DNA of 44,410 nucleotides from Candidatus Cloacimonadota bacterium (GTDB lineage: Bacteria; Cloacimonadota; Cloacimonadia; Cloacimonadales; TCS61). Within the stretch, counting starts at the first letter, position 1, and each line of letters opens with the position of its first letter. The DNA lies in assembly GCA_021157525.1 (NCBI GenBank), contig JAGGWK010000023.1, positions 1 to 44,410 of the forward strand. The letters run 5' to 3'. The position numbers and the translations under genes were made by a program. Below the pieces are notes generated by a model. It was not told where the DNA came from and ran no database searches. It saw only the letters and a list, made by a program, of their open reading frames with translations. Of this stretch, positions 8,500 to 18,834 are shown in pieces.

Positions 8500-10536
8500 A
8501 TGGCATACGGAACAAACAACAATAAGCCCCAACCCCCAAAAAACGGTAAATTACCGCCAAAAATGAAGAAGACTCAAACCATTACTTTTTGGATTGTCAT
8601 CATTCTGTTTCTGCTGTTAATGTATCAATTTTCTCAAAATACCAGCAATGCCAAAGCTGAAGAAATTTCCTTTACGCAGTTTCAAACCATGGTTGACAGC
8701 GGCACAATAGCGGAAGTGCAGCTCAATGGTCTGGATATGGCCATCACCGACGTTAATGGCAAAAGATATACCACCTATCTCTCTTTCGAGCCTGATTCTC
8801 AATTTATCTCCGGGCTCAGTAAATCCGGGATAAACGTAAAAGGTAAACGCCCTTCCACATTTATGGGGTTGTTTTGGAACATTTTGCCGGTTCTTTTACT
8901 TATTGGATTCTGGATTTTTATGATGCGGGGAATGCGAGGCGGTACTGGCCAGGCTTTTAGCTTTGGCAAAAGCAGAGCCCGTCTGGCCATCAGTGGAAAA
9001 ACCAAAGTGAGTTTCAAAGATGTGGCTGGAGTCGATGAAGCCAAAGAAGAGCTGGAGGAAATCGTAGAATTTCTCAGGGCACCGGAGAAGTTTCAGCGAC
9101 TGGGGGGGCGGATACCTCGTGGCGTGCTGCTTTTAGGGCGGCCAGGTACCGGGAAAACCCTTTTGGCAAAAGCCGTAGCCGGGGAAGCCAAAGTTCCCTT
9201 TTACAGCATCAGCGGCTCCGATTTCGTGGAAATGTTTGTGGGCGTAGGAGCATCTCGCGTGCGGGATATGTTCGCAGAATCTAAAAAGAACGCTCCCTGC
9301 ATCGTCTTTATCGATGAGATAGACGCTGTGGGCCGCCATCGTGGCTCCGGCCTGGGAGGCGGCCATGACGAGCGTGAGCAAACCCTGAATCAATTATTGG
9401 TAGAGATGGACGGCTTTGACCCCAATGCGTCGGTGATCATCATTGCCGCCACAAACCGCCCCGATGTTCTGGACCCTGCATTATTACGACCAGGGCGGTT
9501 TGATCGCCAGATTGTGGTCGATTTACCAGACATCAAGGGCCGTGTAGCTATTTTGCGGGTTCACACCCGGGTTTTACCCATTTCAAAAAACGTCAATCTG
9601 GAGATCATAGGCCGGGCAACTCCGGGATTCAGTGGCGCAGATCTGGCAAACCTGGCAAATGAAGCTGCGCTGTTGGCAGCCCGAAAAAACCGTAAGAAAA
9701 TCGAGATGGATGATTTTGAAGAAGCCAAAGACAAGGTAACCCTCGGCAAGGCCAAAAAGAGCAGAGTAATCCCCGATGATGATAAATTGATCACCGCATA
9801 CCACGAGATTGGTCATGTATTGTGCGGCATCTTCCAGGAAAAGACGGAGCCGGTTCATAAAGTCTCCATTATTCCCCGGGGACTCACTGGCGGCGCCACT
9901 CATTACCTCCTCACCGATAAAGTACATTACACTCGCACCTATCTGGAGCAAACCATCGTTACGCTATTGGGGGGACGCTGTGCCGAAGAAGTCCAATTTG
10001 GTGAAATCACCACCGGAGCATCCAACGATATCCAGCGGGTAACTGACCTTGCCAGGAAAATGGTAACCCTGTGGGGCATGAGCGACAAGATCGGGCCTAT
10101 GGCCATTGGCCGCCAGGAAACCGAAGTCTTCCTGGGCCATGATATCTCCCATCACGATACCATCAGCAATGACATGGCCAAGCTCATAGACAGCGAAGTA
10201 AAGGCCCTGGTGACTGCCGCTTATGGAAAGGCATCCAGAATACTGCAGGAAAACAAAAAGTTGCTCACGATTCTCAGTGAAGAATTGACCGAGAAAGAGA
10301 CATTGGTTGCTGACGAGATTTACTCAATCGTGCTGGAAAATGTCAATGATGACAAACGAGCGTTCATCACCGAAAAATACGACAAAGCTAAAGCGATGGC
10401 CATAGATACTTCTGCAGAAGCAGCTCAGGATGTTCAAACAGAGTTGAAATTTGATACTCCCGATGATGAGAACCCTCCTGCCGATAATGAAGCGGGAGAA
10501 CCCACCGACACACCAGAGCCATCAGAAGAGAAATAG
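8500..10536 (+). CDS. ftsH: ATP-dependent zinc metalloprotease FtsH
   Basis: 678 residues. This membrane-bound AAA+ protease removes misassembled membrane proteins and short-lived regulators. Two membrane segments lie at about 27-44 and 122-142 with the small extracytoplasmic domain between. Walker A is GRPGTGKT (213-220, usually GPPGTGKT), Walker B is IVFIDEID (268-275), the second-region-of-homology arginines are in RPGRFDRQ, and the zinc motif is HEIGH (435-439, usually HEAGH). The C-terminal 40 residues are acidic and proline-rich. GAGGAG lies 13 bases before the ATG, inside the end of hpt. The AAA and protease domains are complete. Confidence 0.97.
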   Translation: MAYGTNNNKPQPPKNGKLPPKMKKTQTITFWIVIILFLLLMYQFSQNTSNAKAEEISFTQFQTMVDSGTIAEVQLNGLDMAITDVNGKRYTTYLSFEPDSQFISGLSKSGINVKGKRPSTFMGLFWNILPVLLLIGFWIFMMRGMRGGTGQAFSFGKSRARLAISGKTKVSFKDVAGVDEAKEELEEIVEFLRAPEKFQRLGGRIPRGVLLLGRPGTGKTLLAKAVAGEAKVPFYSISGSDFVEMFVGVGASRVRDMFAESKKNAPCIVFIDEIDAVGRHRGSGLGGGHDEREQTLNQLLVEMDGFDPNASVIIIAATNRPDVLDPALLRPGRFDRQIVVDLPDIKGRVAILRVHTRVLPISKNVNLEIIGRATPGFSGADLANLANEAALLAARKNRKKIEMDDFEEAKDKVTLGKAKKSRVIPDDDKLITAYHEIGHVLCGIFQEKTEPVHKVSIIPRGLTGGATHYLLTDKVHYTRTYLEQTIVTLLGGRCAEEVQFGEITTGASNDIQRVTDLARKMVTLWGMSDKIGPMAIGRQETEVFLGHDISHHDTISNDMAKLIDSEVKALVTAAYGKASRILQENKKLLTILSEELTEKETLVADEIYSIVLENVNDDKRAFITEKYDKAKAMAIDTSAEAAQDVQTELKFDTPDDENPPADNEAGEPTDTPEPSEEK

Positions 10537-10537
10537 C

Positions 10538-11071
10538 ATGGAACAGATGCACGGAACAACCATCTTAGGGGTGAAGCGCGACGGCCACGTAGCTGTGGGC
10601 GGCGATGGTCAGGTAACTATGGGTAACACCGTTGTAAAAGGCGCTGCGCAGAAAATCAGAACCCTCAACAACGACACCGTAATCGCCGGATTTGCCGGAG
10701 CAACAGCAGATGCATTTACCCTCTTTGAAAAATTTGAAGGCAAACTGAAACAATACAAAGGCAACCTGCGCAAAAGCGCTGTAGAACTGGCCAAAGAGTG
10801 GCGCAGCGACCGCATCCTGCGCAAGCTGGAAGCCATGATAATAGTAGCCGATAACACCACGTTGCTCCTCATCAGCGGCACTGGTGACGTATTGGAACCC
10901 GATGACAACATCATCGCTATCGGCTCCGGGGGCAACTATGCTCTGGCCGCCGCTCGGGCATTGTACCAAGAGACACCCCTGGGAGCACGAGACATTGTGG
11001 AAAAATCGGTAAACGTTGCGGCAGACATCTGCATCTTCACCAATCACTCCATTACCATAAAGGAACTCTAA
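10538..11071 (+). CDS. hslV: HslV, peptidase subunit of the HslUV protease
   Basis: 177 residues. A threonine peptidase of the proteasome-like family that forms the proteolytic core with HslU. MEQMHG comes before TTILGV; removal of the six-residue leader would expose Thr7 as nucleophile, an arrangement also seen in Bacillus Cod[33 protein letters not shown] and [16 protein letters not shown] are family blocks. The ATG at 10538 is one base after the ftsH stop; longer frames starting inside ftsH are not needed. The stop overlaps hslU by one base. Confidence 0.95.
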   Translation: MEQMHGTTILGVKRDGHVAVGGDGQVTMGNTVVKGAAQKIRTLNNDTVIAGFAGATADAFTLFEKFEGKLKQYKGNLRKSAVELAKEWRSDRILRKLEAMIIVADNTTLLLISGTGDVLEPDDNIIAIGSGGNYALAAARALYQETPLGARDIVEKSVNVAADICIFTNHSITIKEL

Positions 11072-12429
11072 TGAAAAATCTCACACCGCAAAATGTTGTT
11101 AAGGAACTGGATAAATATATTATCGGACAGGACAAAGCGAAACGGGCCGTGGCCATTGCACTCCGTAACCGTTGGCGCAGACAGCAGGTAACAGGTGAAC
11201 TTCAGCAGGAGATCATGCCTAACAATATCATCCTGATTGGCCCCACAGGGGTGGGAAAAACCGAGATCGCCCGTCGCCTCTCACGATTGGCAAACGCACC
11301 CTTCATCAAGGTGGAGGCATCGAAATTTACCGAAGTGGGTTACGTAGGCAGGGATGTGGAATCTATGGTGCGCGAGCTGATGAATATTGCCATCAATGAA
11401 GTACGCTCTGAGATGACGGAAGCAATCATTGCCGATGCAGAAAACAAGGCACGGGAACGGCTTCTTGATCTGCTGATGCCACCGCCACCTGCATCCGGTA
11501 CCGATACAGCCGAAGAGCAGGAGGCAAAAGATGAGCGGTATCAGCGCTCACGGGAAAAATTCGCTGCTAAGCTGGATAGTGGCCAATTGAACGAACGGGA
11601 TGTGGAGATTACGCTGCAAAATACTCCCATGCCCCATGTGGAGATTTTTTCCAATACCGGCATGGAAAACTTCGATATGCAGTTGGGCGAATTGATGGCC
11701 GGTATCTTGCCATCCAATAAAAGCAAAAAGAAAAAGAAAGTAAAGGTTCCCGAAGCCTTTGACTATCTGGTAGCCGAGGAATCGAGCCGGATGGTAAACA
11801 AAGACGCCGTAATAGGAGAAGCCCGTCACCGGGTGGAAAATGACGGTATTATCTTCATCGATGAGATAGACAAAATCGCCGATTCCGGCCGACATGAAGG
11901 TAGCGTGGATGTCTCCCGCTCCGGAGTTCAACGGGATTTGTTGCCCATCGTAGAGGGATCAAACGTTCCCACTAAATATGGAATCATCGATACTTCTCAC
12001 ATCCTCTTTATCGCTGCTGGCGCCTTTTCCATGGCAAAACCCTCAGACCTCATTCCCGAGTTGCAGGGCCGTTTCCCCATCCGTGAAGAGCTCCACAGCC
12101 TCAGCAAAGATGATCTCAAAAAAATTCTGGTACAGCCCAGAACCGCACTGAGTAAACAGTACAAAGCACTGTTTGCCACTGAAGGAGTGAAGCTGATTTT
12201 CCGTGAAGACGCTATCGAAACCATTGCAGAATATGCTGCCCAAGCTAATATCAAGATGGAAGATATCGGTGCACGTCGCCTCAACACCATCATGAACGCC
12301 CTGCTGGAAAATTACCTCTTCGACATGCCTGAGAAAAAAACCAAACAAGTTACCATCACCAAAAATATCGTCATCGATAAACTCGACTCTGTGATTCACG
12401 ACGAAGATTTATCGAAATTTATCTTATAA
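11071..12429 (+). CDS. hslU: HslU, ATPase subunit of the HslUV protease
   Basis: 452 residues, full length for the family. An AAA+ unfoldase that feeds substrates to HslV. Walker A is GPTGVGKT (57-64), Walker B is GIIFIDEID in the second half, and an inserted I-domain lies between them (roughly 110-240). The protein ends in DLSKFIL, matching the HslU tail that inserts into HslV and switches on its activity. It is coupled to hslV by a TAATG overlap and is the last clear member of the tilS-hpt-ftsH-hslVU run. Confidence 0.97.
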   Translation: MKNLTPQNVVKELDKYIIGQDKAKRAVAIALRNRWRRQQVTGELQQEIMPNNIILIGPTGVGKTEIARRLSRLANAPFIKVEASKFTEVGYVGRDVESMVRELMNIAINEVRSEMTEAIIADAENKARERLLDLLMPPPPASGTDTAEEQEAKDERYQRSREKFAAKLDSGQLNERDVEITLQNTPMPHVEIFSNTGMENFDMQLGELMAGILPSNKSKKKKKVKVPEAFDYLVAEESSRMVNKDAVIGEARHRVENDGIIFIDEIDKIADSGRHEGSVDVSRSGVQRDLLPIVEGSNVPTKYGIIDTSHILFIAAGAFSMAKPSDLIPELQGRFPIREELHSLSKDDLKKILVQPRTALSKQYKALFATEGVKLIFREDAIETIAEYAAQANIKMEDIGARRLNTIMNALLENYLFDMPEKKTKQVTITKNIVIDKLDSVIHDEDLSKFIL

Positions 12430-12444
12430 CAAAAAGGAATATCT

Positions 12445-12573
12445 GTGGAAGAAACGGCGCCATCGGCCACATCATTCCATCTCCAATATCCACCAAAAAC
12501 CGTGATATCACCGCTATTCGGGACAGTCTTACCCTGCCGCCGATCCAACACCATTATCGAATTTATCGGTTAA
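12445..12573 (+). CDS. Possible 42-residue small ORF between hslU and the lipoprotein gene
   Basis: A GTG at 12445 has AAGGA 6 bases upstream, and its frame runs to TAA at 12571-12573, just before the next gene's ribosome site. The product (begins VEETAPSATS, ends IIEFIG) matches no family I know and has no obvious signal or membrane segment. A different frame of the same stretch is also open and leads into the next gene. It could be a chance frame or the decayed remains of a longer gene. Confidence 0.2.
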   Translation: MEETAPSATSFHLQYPPKTVISPLFGTVLPCRRSNTIIEFIG

Positions 12574-12587
12574 AAAAGGAGTTTTCC

Positions 12588-13487
12588 ATGAACTATCGTT
12601 CTCTGTTTCTTACCATCATTTTTATTATAGGATGCAGCCTCTCTCAGGCCGCAATTTCTCTTCCAGCCCAGGATGCCGTAATCCTTACCCCGGTAAGTAC
12701 TTTCGATTTTGATCAGATAAACGAGTCTTCCACCTTGGTAAAAAGCCGTACCTGGAAAGACGTTTTCTGGACCCTTAACGACTCCGGCGACTGGGCACGG
12801 ATTTTTCCCATCACTGCCACAGGTGCTATCATTCGACCCGAATGGAACAGCAACTATCAGGGTGTGCAAATACCCAATGCCGTGAATATCGATTGGGAAG
12901 AAATGGCGGTGGATAATCATGGGAATCTCATCATCGGTGCCTGCGGAAACAATGGCAACAGCCGCAAAGACCTGGCTCTGTACATCCTGCCTGAACCCAT
13001 GCCGCAACTCACCGAGACTACCCGGGTAAGCCAGGTCATTCCCTTTTATTATCCCCAACAAACCAGCTTTCCTGCGGTGCCAAATAACTTCGACTGCGAA
13101 GCGGTTTTTTGCGCCTTTGATCATATCTACCTCCTTACCAAACATCGGGCAGATACCCGAACCTGCCTCTATCGCTTCGATTCACTGCATCCCGATAAGC
13201 CAAATCCCGTAACCCTGCTGGATACTTTTGACATCGGTGGCATGGTTACTGCGGCTGATGCCACTCCAGACGGCACCAAGCTGACAGTACTTACTTACAA
13301 CAATATCTGGGTATTTCAAAGTGAGACCGATGACTACTTCCATGGCAGGATGTTCTGGCTGCCCATCAGCGCCAAACAATGCGAAGGAATTTGCTTCGAT
13401 GGGAATATTTTGCGCATCACAAATGAGCAGATGGAATTATTTGAAGTGCCGCTGGATCAGCTGATCGAGGTTACACCAAAAAGGTAA
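12588..13487 (+). CDS. Predicted lipoprotein with beta-propeller-like fold
   Basis: 299 residues. The N-terminus is a signal peptide with a plausible lipobox, IIGC, with the cysteine at residue 16; cleavage after SQA is the alternative. The mature part carries motifs of a widespread secreted propeller-type family: FWTLNDSGD, NIDWEEMAVDNHGNLIIGACGNNGN, FDCEAVF and KQCEGICFD, each at the start of a likely blade. Such proteins sit at the cell surface or in the periplasm; catalytic activity, if any, is not evident. AAAAGGAG lies 7 bases before the ATG. It follows hslU by 158 bases and is convergent with the MATE gene. Confidence 0.75.
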   Translation: MNYRSLFLTIIFIIGCSLSQAAISLPAQDAVILTPVSTFDFDQINESSTLVKSRTWKDVFWTLNDSGDWARIFPITATGAIIRPEWNSNYQGVQIPNAVNIDWEEMAVDNHGNLIIGACGNNGNSRKDLALYILPEPMPQLTETTRVSQVIPFYYPQQTSFPAVPNNFDCEAVFCAFDHIYLLTKHRADTRTCLYRFDSLHPDKPNPVTLLDTFDIGGMVTAADATPDGTKLTVLTYNNIWVFQSETDDYFHGRMFWLPISAKQCEGICFDGNILRITNEQMELFEVPLDQLIEVTPKR

Positions 13488-13491
13488 AAAT

Positions 13492-14934
13492 CTAGGAGTG
13501 AATCTGGGTGGTTTTCCACCGCCCTGTGCGGTAAATACGGTAGGCCAGGATAGCGATAATCAGATTACTGAAAACCATTGACCACCACAGGGCATCAAAG
13601 GGCGATGCAGCCAAGGGCCGGGCAATGGCGGTAAGGATGCCAAAAATCACACCATCATGCAGCGGGATAATCTCCAGCAATTTACCCGAAAGCAGATAGA
13701 CGAAGGGAATACGCAAAAACCACAGTCTGGCGATGTTGAGTAACATCGTGGGCCGGGTGTGGCCAGAGCCATTGAACACTCCCATAAATATAAACACAAC
13801 CCCAAAGAGTAGTGACGCCAGAGAGGTAACTCTAAACATGCGTTTACCTATCTCTATCACCGCCGGATCATTGATGAAAAACCGGGTGAGATGGGCTCCG
13901 AAGAAAAAGATCACACTGCATCCTGCCAACATAATGACCATGATAACCCGGAAGGCGATCTTCACACTTTTCACGGCACGCCCCACTTCCCCTGCTCCCA
14001 GGTTTTGTCCCACGATGCTGGCAAGAGCATTGCTGATGCCCATTGCCGGCATCATGAAAAAACTTGTCATGCGATTGCCGATGGAAAATACCGAGATCAC
14101 CACGGTGCCAAAACTGTTTACAAATCCCTGCAAAATGAGAAACCCAAAACTGGTCATGGACTGTCCCAAAGAGGCAGGGATACTGATACGCAAGATTCTT
14201 CGCATCATATCTTTACGGGGTACTAAATCTGCCATCCGGGGAATGATGATCCGGGATCTGGTACGGATATACCATACCGATAACAATGCCGCAACTACGC
14301 GGGAAAAGAGAGTACCGTAGGCTGCACCCATGGTTTCCATCCGTGGAACAGGGCCCACACCAAAGATAAGAATGGGATCGATAACGATGTTTATCCCCAC
14401 AGAAATGATCTGCACCCGCATGGGAGAAACCGTGTCCCCCAGTCCGTGGGAAAAGCTCTGGTACGAGAGGAAGATAAACATGAAAACGATGCCGGTGAGG
14501 ATGATGGAAATGTATTGGCGTGCCATGGTGTAAATTTCTGGTGGTACCTGCAGCAGGACCAGAATCTGATCCAGAAAGATAAAGCTGAGGGAGAGAAATA
14601 TCACGCAGAAGACAGCCAGAATATCGATAAATTGCCCCACCACTTCCCGCAGTTTATTCAGCTCGCCAGCACCTTTGTACTGAGAGATCAACGAAGTACC
14701 GGCCACCACAAAGCCAAAGCCAAAGGATGATAAAAAGAAAACCAGGGGAAACGCTATTCCCGCTACGGAAACCGCATTCCGGGCATTGGCACCCAGTTTT
14801 CCCAGCCAGAATGCATCGGTGAGATTGTAGAAGGTCTGCATGAAATTGGACAGCATGATGGGCAATGACAACGTGATGAGATTTTTCAGCACGTGGCCTT
14901 GGGTTAAATCCATGCCGGTATTCTGTCGTTTCAT
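13492..14934 (-). CDS. MATE-family multidrug/metabolite efflux protein
   Basis: 480 residues with about 12 membrane segments in two pseudo-repeats. The N-terminal GHVLKNLITLSLPIMLSNFMQTFYNLTDAFWLGKLG is typical of MATE exporters (NorM/DinF superfamily), which expel cationic drugs or metabolites by H+ or Na+ antiport; VGQNLGAGEVGRA in the middle is the second repeat's signature. The ATG at 14934 is chosen because AGGAG lies 7 bases upstream; an ATG at 14952 has none. Single-gene unit, 4 bases from the convergent lipoprotein gene. Substrate unknown. Confidence 0.92.
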   Translation of the reverse strand: MKRQNTGMDLTQGHVLKNLITLSLPIMLSNFMQTFYNLTDAFWLGKLGANARNAVSVAGIAFPLVFFLSSFGFGFVVAGTSLISQYKGAGELNKLREVVGQFIDILAVFCVIFLSLSFIFLDQILVLLQVPPEIYTMARQYISIILTGIVFMFIFLSYQSFSHGLGDTVSPMRVQIISVGINIVIDPILIFGVGPVPRMETMGAAYGTLFSRVVAALLSVWYIRTRSRIIIPRMADLVPRKDMMRRILRISIPASLGQSMTSFGFLILQGFVNSFGTVVISVFSIGNRMTSFFMMPAMGISNALASIVGQNLGAGEVGRAVKSVKIAFRVIMVIMLAGCSVIFFFGAHLTRFFINDPAVIEIGKRMFRVTSLASLLFGVVFIFMGVFNGSGHTRPTMLLNIARLWFLRIPFVYLLSGKLLEIIPLHDGVIFGILTAIARPLAASPFDALWWSMVFSNLIIAILAYRIYRTGRWKTTQIHS

Positions 14935-15049
14935 CTGCCTTCTCCTTTTCATTATGCCACATGCAGAGAATCGCTATTTCGGTCAATGATAAAGCCGCAT
15001 AAGTTGCCCTGAATCGGGTACCTCTATCCGGGAAATCACATCTGGTCAC

Positions 15050-15088
15050 AACAAACAACAAGGCGCCCGACTTGTATGAGTCGGGCGC
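15050..15088 (-). terminator. Terminator of nifJ
   Basis: A perfect 10-bp stem, GCGCCCGACT at 15063-15072 with its complement at 15079-15088. On the minus strand it is followed by a T-rich tract (CTTGTTGTTTG). It lies 22 bases past the PFOR stop. Confidence 0.85.
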
Positions 15089-15110
15089 ATCGGCAATTCA
15101 GGGATTCAGA

Positions 15111-18100
15111 TTATTTATCTTCCGCCATTTTTCTGTATTCTTCATAGCGGTTTTTTGCATAGGTGTCGAAGGCTTTGCGGAATCCTTCAACTTTTTCAGG
15201 GAAGGTGCGTTCCAGCGATGTATAGCGTTTTTCGTTATTGAGGAAATCACCGACGGGGATTTTAGGTTTTCTGGAATCCAGAATGAAGGGATTTCTGCCT
15301 TCGGCTTTCAGGGTTGGATTGTACCGATAAAGAAGCCAATAGCCTGTATCCACAGCTTTCTTCTCTTCTTTTTGGCTCATGCTCATGTCTATACCATGGT
15401 TGATACAGGGAGCATATGCCACAACGATAGCGGGTCCATCATAGCTTTCGGCTTCTTTCATGGCTTTCACCAGCTGATTTTTGTTGGAGCCCATAGCCAC
15501 GGATGCCACATAGACATAGCCATAGCTCATCATCATCTTGCCCAGGTCTTTCTTCACCGTCTTCTTTCCAGATTCGGCAAACTTGGCCACAGCCCCCAGA
15601 GGAGAAGCTTTGGATGCCTGTCCACCGGTGTTGGAATACACTTCGGTATCCACTACCAGAATGTTGATATTCCTGCCGGATGCCAGCACGTGATCCACGC
15701 CGCCGAAACCGATGTCATAAGCCCAGCCATCACCACCGAAGCACCATACGGATTTTTCGATGAAATAATTTTGCAGTTCTTTGATTTTGTTCAGCACTTT
15801 TTTCCGTTCGTCATTCACACATACCTTCAGTACAGTGCCAAGGAGCTCTTTGATTTTTGCAGCATTTTCTTTGGCTGCTGCGTCCACATCCTGCCAGTGA
15901 TCCACAGCGTATTGCAGTGCATCACCAAAGCCCCTGATACCCTTAACCATTTCCAGTGTTTCACCACCTTTGGCTTCAGCATCTTTCATCATGGATGCAA
16001 ACTCGTCTGAGCCCATGTCTGCAAGGATTTTGGTTACGGCAGATTTCAAAATCTTACGGTTTGAATCTACGGCCAAACGCATTCCCATGCCGTATTCAGC
16101 ATTATCTTCAAACAGGCTGTTTGCCCAGGATGGTCCGTGTCCTGCACTATTTTTACAGTAGGGGATGGTGGGGAATGTTCCGCCCCAGATGGAGGTACAT
16201 CCGGTAGCATTTGCAATGATCATGCGATCACCGAAAAGCTGAGTAAGTAGCTTAATGTAGGGAGTTTCACCGCATCCTGCGCAGGCGCCGGAGAACTCAA
16301 GCAAAGGCTGTTTGAACTGGCTGCCTTTCACACTATCTTCTTTGTTTGCGCCCAATACATCGGTGGGAAGGGTTTCAAAGAACTCGGCATTTTGCTTCTC
16401 GCCTTTAGCCCGTTGGTCTTCCAGAGAGCTTATTTGCAGAGCGCCTACGGGGCATTCATTCACGCAAACCATGCAACCTTGGCAGTCTTCGGTATATACC
16501 TGAATTTTGTAGCGTAAATTTTTATCAGCGCCGCGAGCTTCAAGGGTATTGAAGCTTTCGGGAGCGTCAGCCAAATTTGCCGGATCGATGAGTTTTGCAC
16601 GGATTGCTGCATGAGGACAAACGAAGGAACACTGGTTACATTGGATGCATTTTTCTGGATCCCACTCGGGAATGAAAGGTGCTACACCGCGTTTTTCCAG
16701 TTTGGCAGTTCCGCTGGGAACAAAACCATCAAAGGGCATTTCGCTTACTTTGATACTATCCCCTTTTTCTCGCATGATGGGCTCGATAACGGTGCGGGTA
16801 AATTCGTCAGCATCGTCGGCAATGAGTTTTTTCTCTGCTTTGCAGGCTTCGGGAAGAGATGCGGGAACAGCGATTTTTACCAACGCTTCATTGGTTGCAT
16901 CCACTGCTTTCCAGTTCATTTCCACAATTTCCCGACCTTTTTTCATGTAGGATTTTTCGATAGCTTTCTTGATCATGGCAATAGCTTCTTCCCGGGGAAG
17001 AACCTCAGAGATGATGAAGAATGCAGCCTGCATCACGGTATTGATGCGACCGCCCAAGCCGATTCGGTTGGCAATTTCCAGCGCATTGATGTTGTATAAT
17101 CGTACTTTTTTCTCAATAATGGTTTTCTGCATATCCTTGGTAAGGTGACTGAAAACTTCGTCGCTTTCCCACGTAGAGTTCAGCAGGAACACGCCGTTTT
17201 CCTTGATGCCTTCCAGCAGATCATATCTTCCGATGAATGCCGGATTGTGGCAGGCGATGAAGTCAGCATTTACGATGAGGTATTCACTCTGGATGAGCTT
17301 TTTACCAAAACGCAGATGACTGCGGGTGATACCACCGGATTTCTTGGAGTCATACTGGAAATATCCCTGTGCATACATATCGGTGTTATCGCCGATAATC
17401 TTGATCGAGTTTTTATTGGCTCCCACAGTACCGTCAGAGCCCAGACCCCAGAATTTGCAGGAGATAGTACCGGCGGGACTGGAGTTGATTGGTGTAGAGA
17501 AATCCAGAGAAGTATGGGTTACGTCATCATTGATACCCACGGTGAAGCCATGAGTGCATGCGCCATCAAGGTGCTGATAAACGGCATTAACCATGGAGGG
17601 AGTAAATTCTTTGGAAGAAAGACCGTAACGTCCGCCCACAATGGTAAGCTCTTTGTGATCTTTCAGTGCAGCAACGATATCCAGATAAAGTGGCTCGCCA
17701 ATAGAACCTGGTTCTTTGGTACGATCCAGCACTGCGATTTTTTTCACCGATGCTGGAATCACATTTACCAGCGCTTCTACGGAGAATGGACGGTACAGGC
17801 GTACTTTTACCAATCCCAGCTTTTCACCTTTGGCATTGAGTGCATTGATGGTTTCTTCGATTGTATCACAACCGCTGCCCATGGCAACGATGATCTTTTC
17901 TGCATCTGGAGCACCTACATAATCAAACAGATGATAACTGCGGCCAACGATGCCAGAGACTTTGTCCATGTATTCCTGAACAATGGCGGGAGTTGCATCA
18001 TAGTATTTATTGACCGTTTCACGCCCCTGGAAATAGACATCGGGATTCTGAGCACCCACTTTTACCCGTGGAGCTTCAGGATTGAGTGCGCGGCTGCGGA

Positions 18101-18710
18101 ATTCTTTGATGTAATCCATTTCCACCAATTCTTTTAAGGTGTCGTAATCAATTATTTCGATTTTTTGAATTTCATGGCTATTACGGAAGCCATCAAAGAA
18201 ATTGAGGAATGGTACTTTGCTCTTCAGGGTTGCCAGATGAGAGACAATCGCCAGATCCATTATTTCCTGAATAGAACTTGCTGCCACCAGTGCAAAACCG
18301 GTGTTGCGGGTACTCATCACGTCAGAGTGATCTCCAAAGATAGAGAGTGATTGTGCGGCAAGGGAGCGTGCGGATACGTGAAACACGGTAGGTAACATTT
18401 CACCGGCAATCTTGTGCATGTTGGGAAGCATGAGCATCAGTCCCTGAGATGCGGTAAAGGTTGTGGTGAGGGCACCTGCGGAAAGAGCACCATGAACGGC
18501 GCCTGATGCACCTGCTTCAGATTGCATCTCCATCACTTCCACGGTTTCACCAAAAATATTTTTCCGCCCGTTTGCTGCCCAAAGATCAGCGTATTCTCCC
18601 ATGGGAGAAGACGGCGTGATCGGGTAGATTGCTGCTACATCGCAAAAGGCATATGCCACGTGTGCGGCAGCAGTATTCCCATCAACTGTTTGTTTCTTGA
18701 ATTCCTTCAT
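15111..18710 (-). CDS. nifJ: Pyruvate:ferredoxin (flavodoxin) oxidoreductase, single-chain
   Basis: 1199 residues, the usual size of homodimeric PFOR. It oxidises pyruvate with CoA to acetyl-CoA and CO2 and reduces ferredoxin, the central step of anaerobic fermentation. The N-terminal domain has DGNTAAAHVAYAF and YPITPSSPMGEYAD. Two 4Fe-4S clusters are bound by CIQCNQCSFVCP (about 688-699) and CQGCMVCVNECP (about 741-752). A third-cluster cysteine pair is in CAGCGETPY. The thiamine-diphosphate motif is GDGWAYDIGFGG (about 990) with NTGGQASKASP. GAGGTGG lies 4 bases before the ATG. It is monocistronic: an AT-rich promoter region before it and a strong hairpin after. Confidence 0.97.
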   Translation of the reverse strand: MKEFKKQTVDGNTAAAHVAYAFCDVAAIYPITPSSPMGEYADLWAANGRKNIFGETVEVMEMQSEAGASGAVHGALSAGALTTTFTASQGLMLMLPNMHKIAGEMLPTVFHVSARSLAAQSLSIFGDHSDVMSTRNTGFALVAASSIQEIMDLAIVSHLATLKSKVPFLNFFDGFRNSHEIQKIEIIDYDTLKELVEMDYIKEFRSRALNPEAPRVKVGAQNPDVYFQGRETVNKYYDATPAIVQEYMDKVSGIVGRSYHLFDYVGAPDAEKIIVAMGSGCDTIEETINALNAKGEKLGLVKVRLYRPFSVEALVNVIPASVKKIAVLDRTKEPGSIGEPLYLDIVAALKDHKELTIVGGRYGLSSKEFTPSMVNAVYQHLDGACTHGFTVGINDDVTHTSLDFSTPINSSPAGTISCKFWGLGSDGTVGANKNSIKIIGDNTDMYAQGYFQYDSKKSGGITRSHLRFGKKLIQSEYLIVNADFIACHNPAFIGRYDLLEGIKENGVFLLNSTWESDEVFSHLTKDMQKTIIEKKVRLYNINALEIANRIGLGGRINTVMQAAFFIISEVLPREEAIAMIKKAIEKSYMKKGREIVEMNWKAVDATNEALVKIAVPASLPEACKAEKKLIADDADEFTRTVIEPIMREKGDSIKVSEMPFDGFVPSGTAKLEKRGVAPFIPEWDPEKCIQCNQCSFVCPHAAIRAKLIDPANLADAPESFNTLEARGADKNLRYKIQVYTEDCQGCMVCVNECPVGALQISSLEDQRAKGEKQNAEFFETLPTDVLGANKEDSVKGSQFKQPLLEFSGACAGCGETPYIKLLTQLFGDRMIIANATGCTSIWGGTFPTIPYCKNSAGHGPSWANSLFEDNAEYGMGMRLAVDSNRKILKSAVTKILADMGSDEFASMMKDAEAKGGETLEMVKGIRGFGDALQYAVDHWQDVDAAAKENAAKIKELLGTVLKVCVNDERKKVLNKIKELQNYFIEKSVWCFGGDGWAYDIGFGGVDHVLASGRNINILVVDTEVYSNTGGQASKASPLGAVAKFAESGKKTVKKDLGKMMMSYGYVYVASVAMGSNKNQLVKAMKEAESYDGPAIVVAYAPCINHGIDMSMSQKEEKKAVDTGYWLLYRYNPTLKAEGRNPFILDSRKPKIPVGDFLNNEKRYTSLERTFPEKVEGFRKAFDTYAKNRYEEYRKMAEDK

Positions 18711-18787
18711 AAAACCACCTCGTATATATTTATTAACCTTACTTTACTTAATTTTTTCAAACATTTTTCTTCGGACTTTTACGTCAA
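18711..18787 (-). promoter_or_regulatory. Likely nifJ promoter/leader region
   Basis: AT-rich minus-strand stretch with a TTGACG box (18787-18782) 71 bases before the nifJ ATG. No standard TATAAT is found at 16-18 bases. AATGTTTG follows after 19 bases from TTG, which loosely resembles the Bacteroidetes -7 element. This reading is tentative. Confidence 0.3.
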
Positions 18788-18834
18788 CCTAATTAAGCAA
18801 TGAAATTATCTCGATTCAGGAAAGTCATTTCTTA

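Noticed and set aside
15072-18137. Long plus-strand frames (over 300 codons) opposite nifJ.
   Set aside because: They lie antisense to an unmistakable PFOR gene, with phenylalanine- and histidine-rich composition typical of mirror frames.
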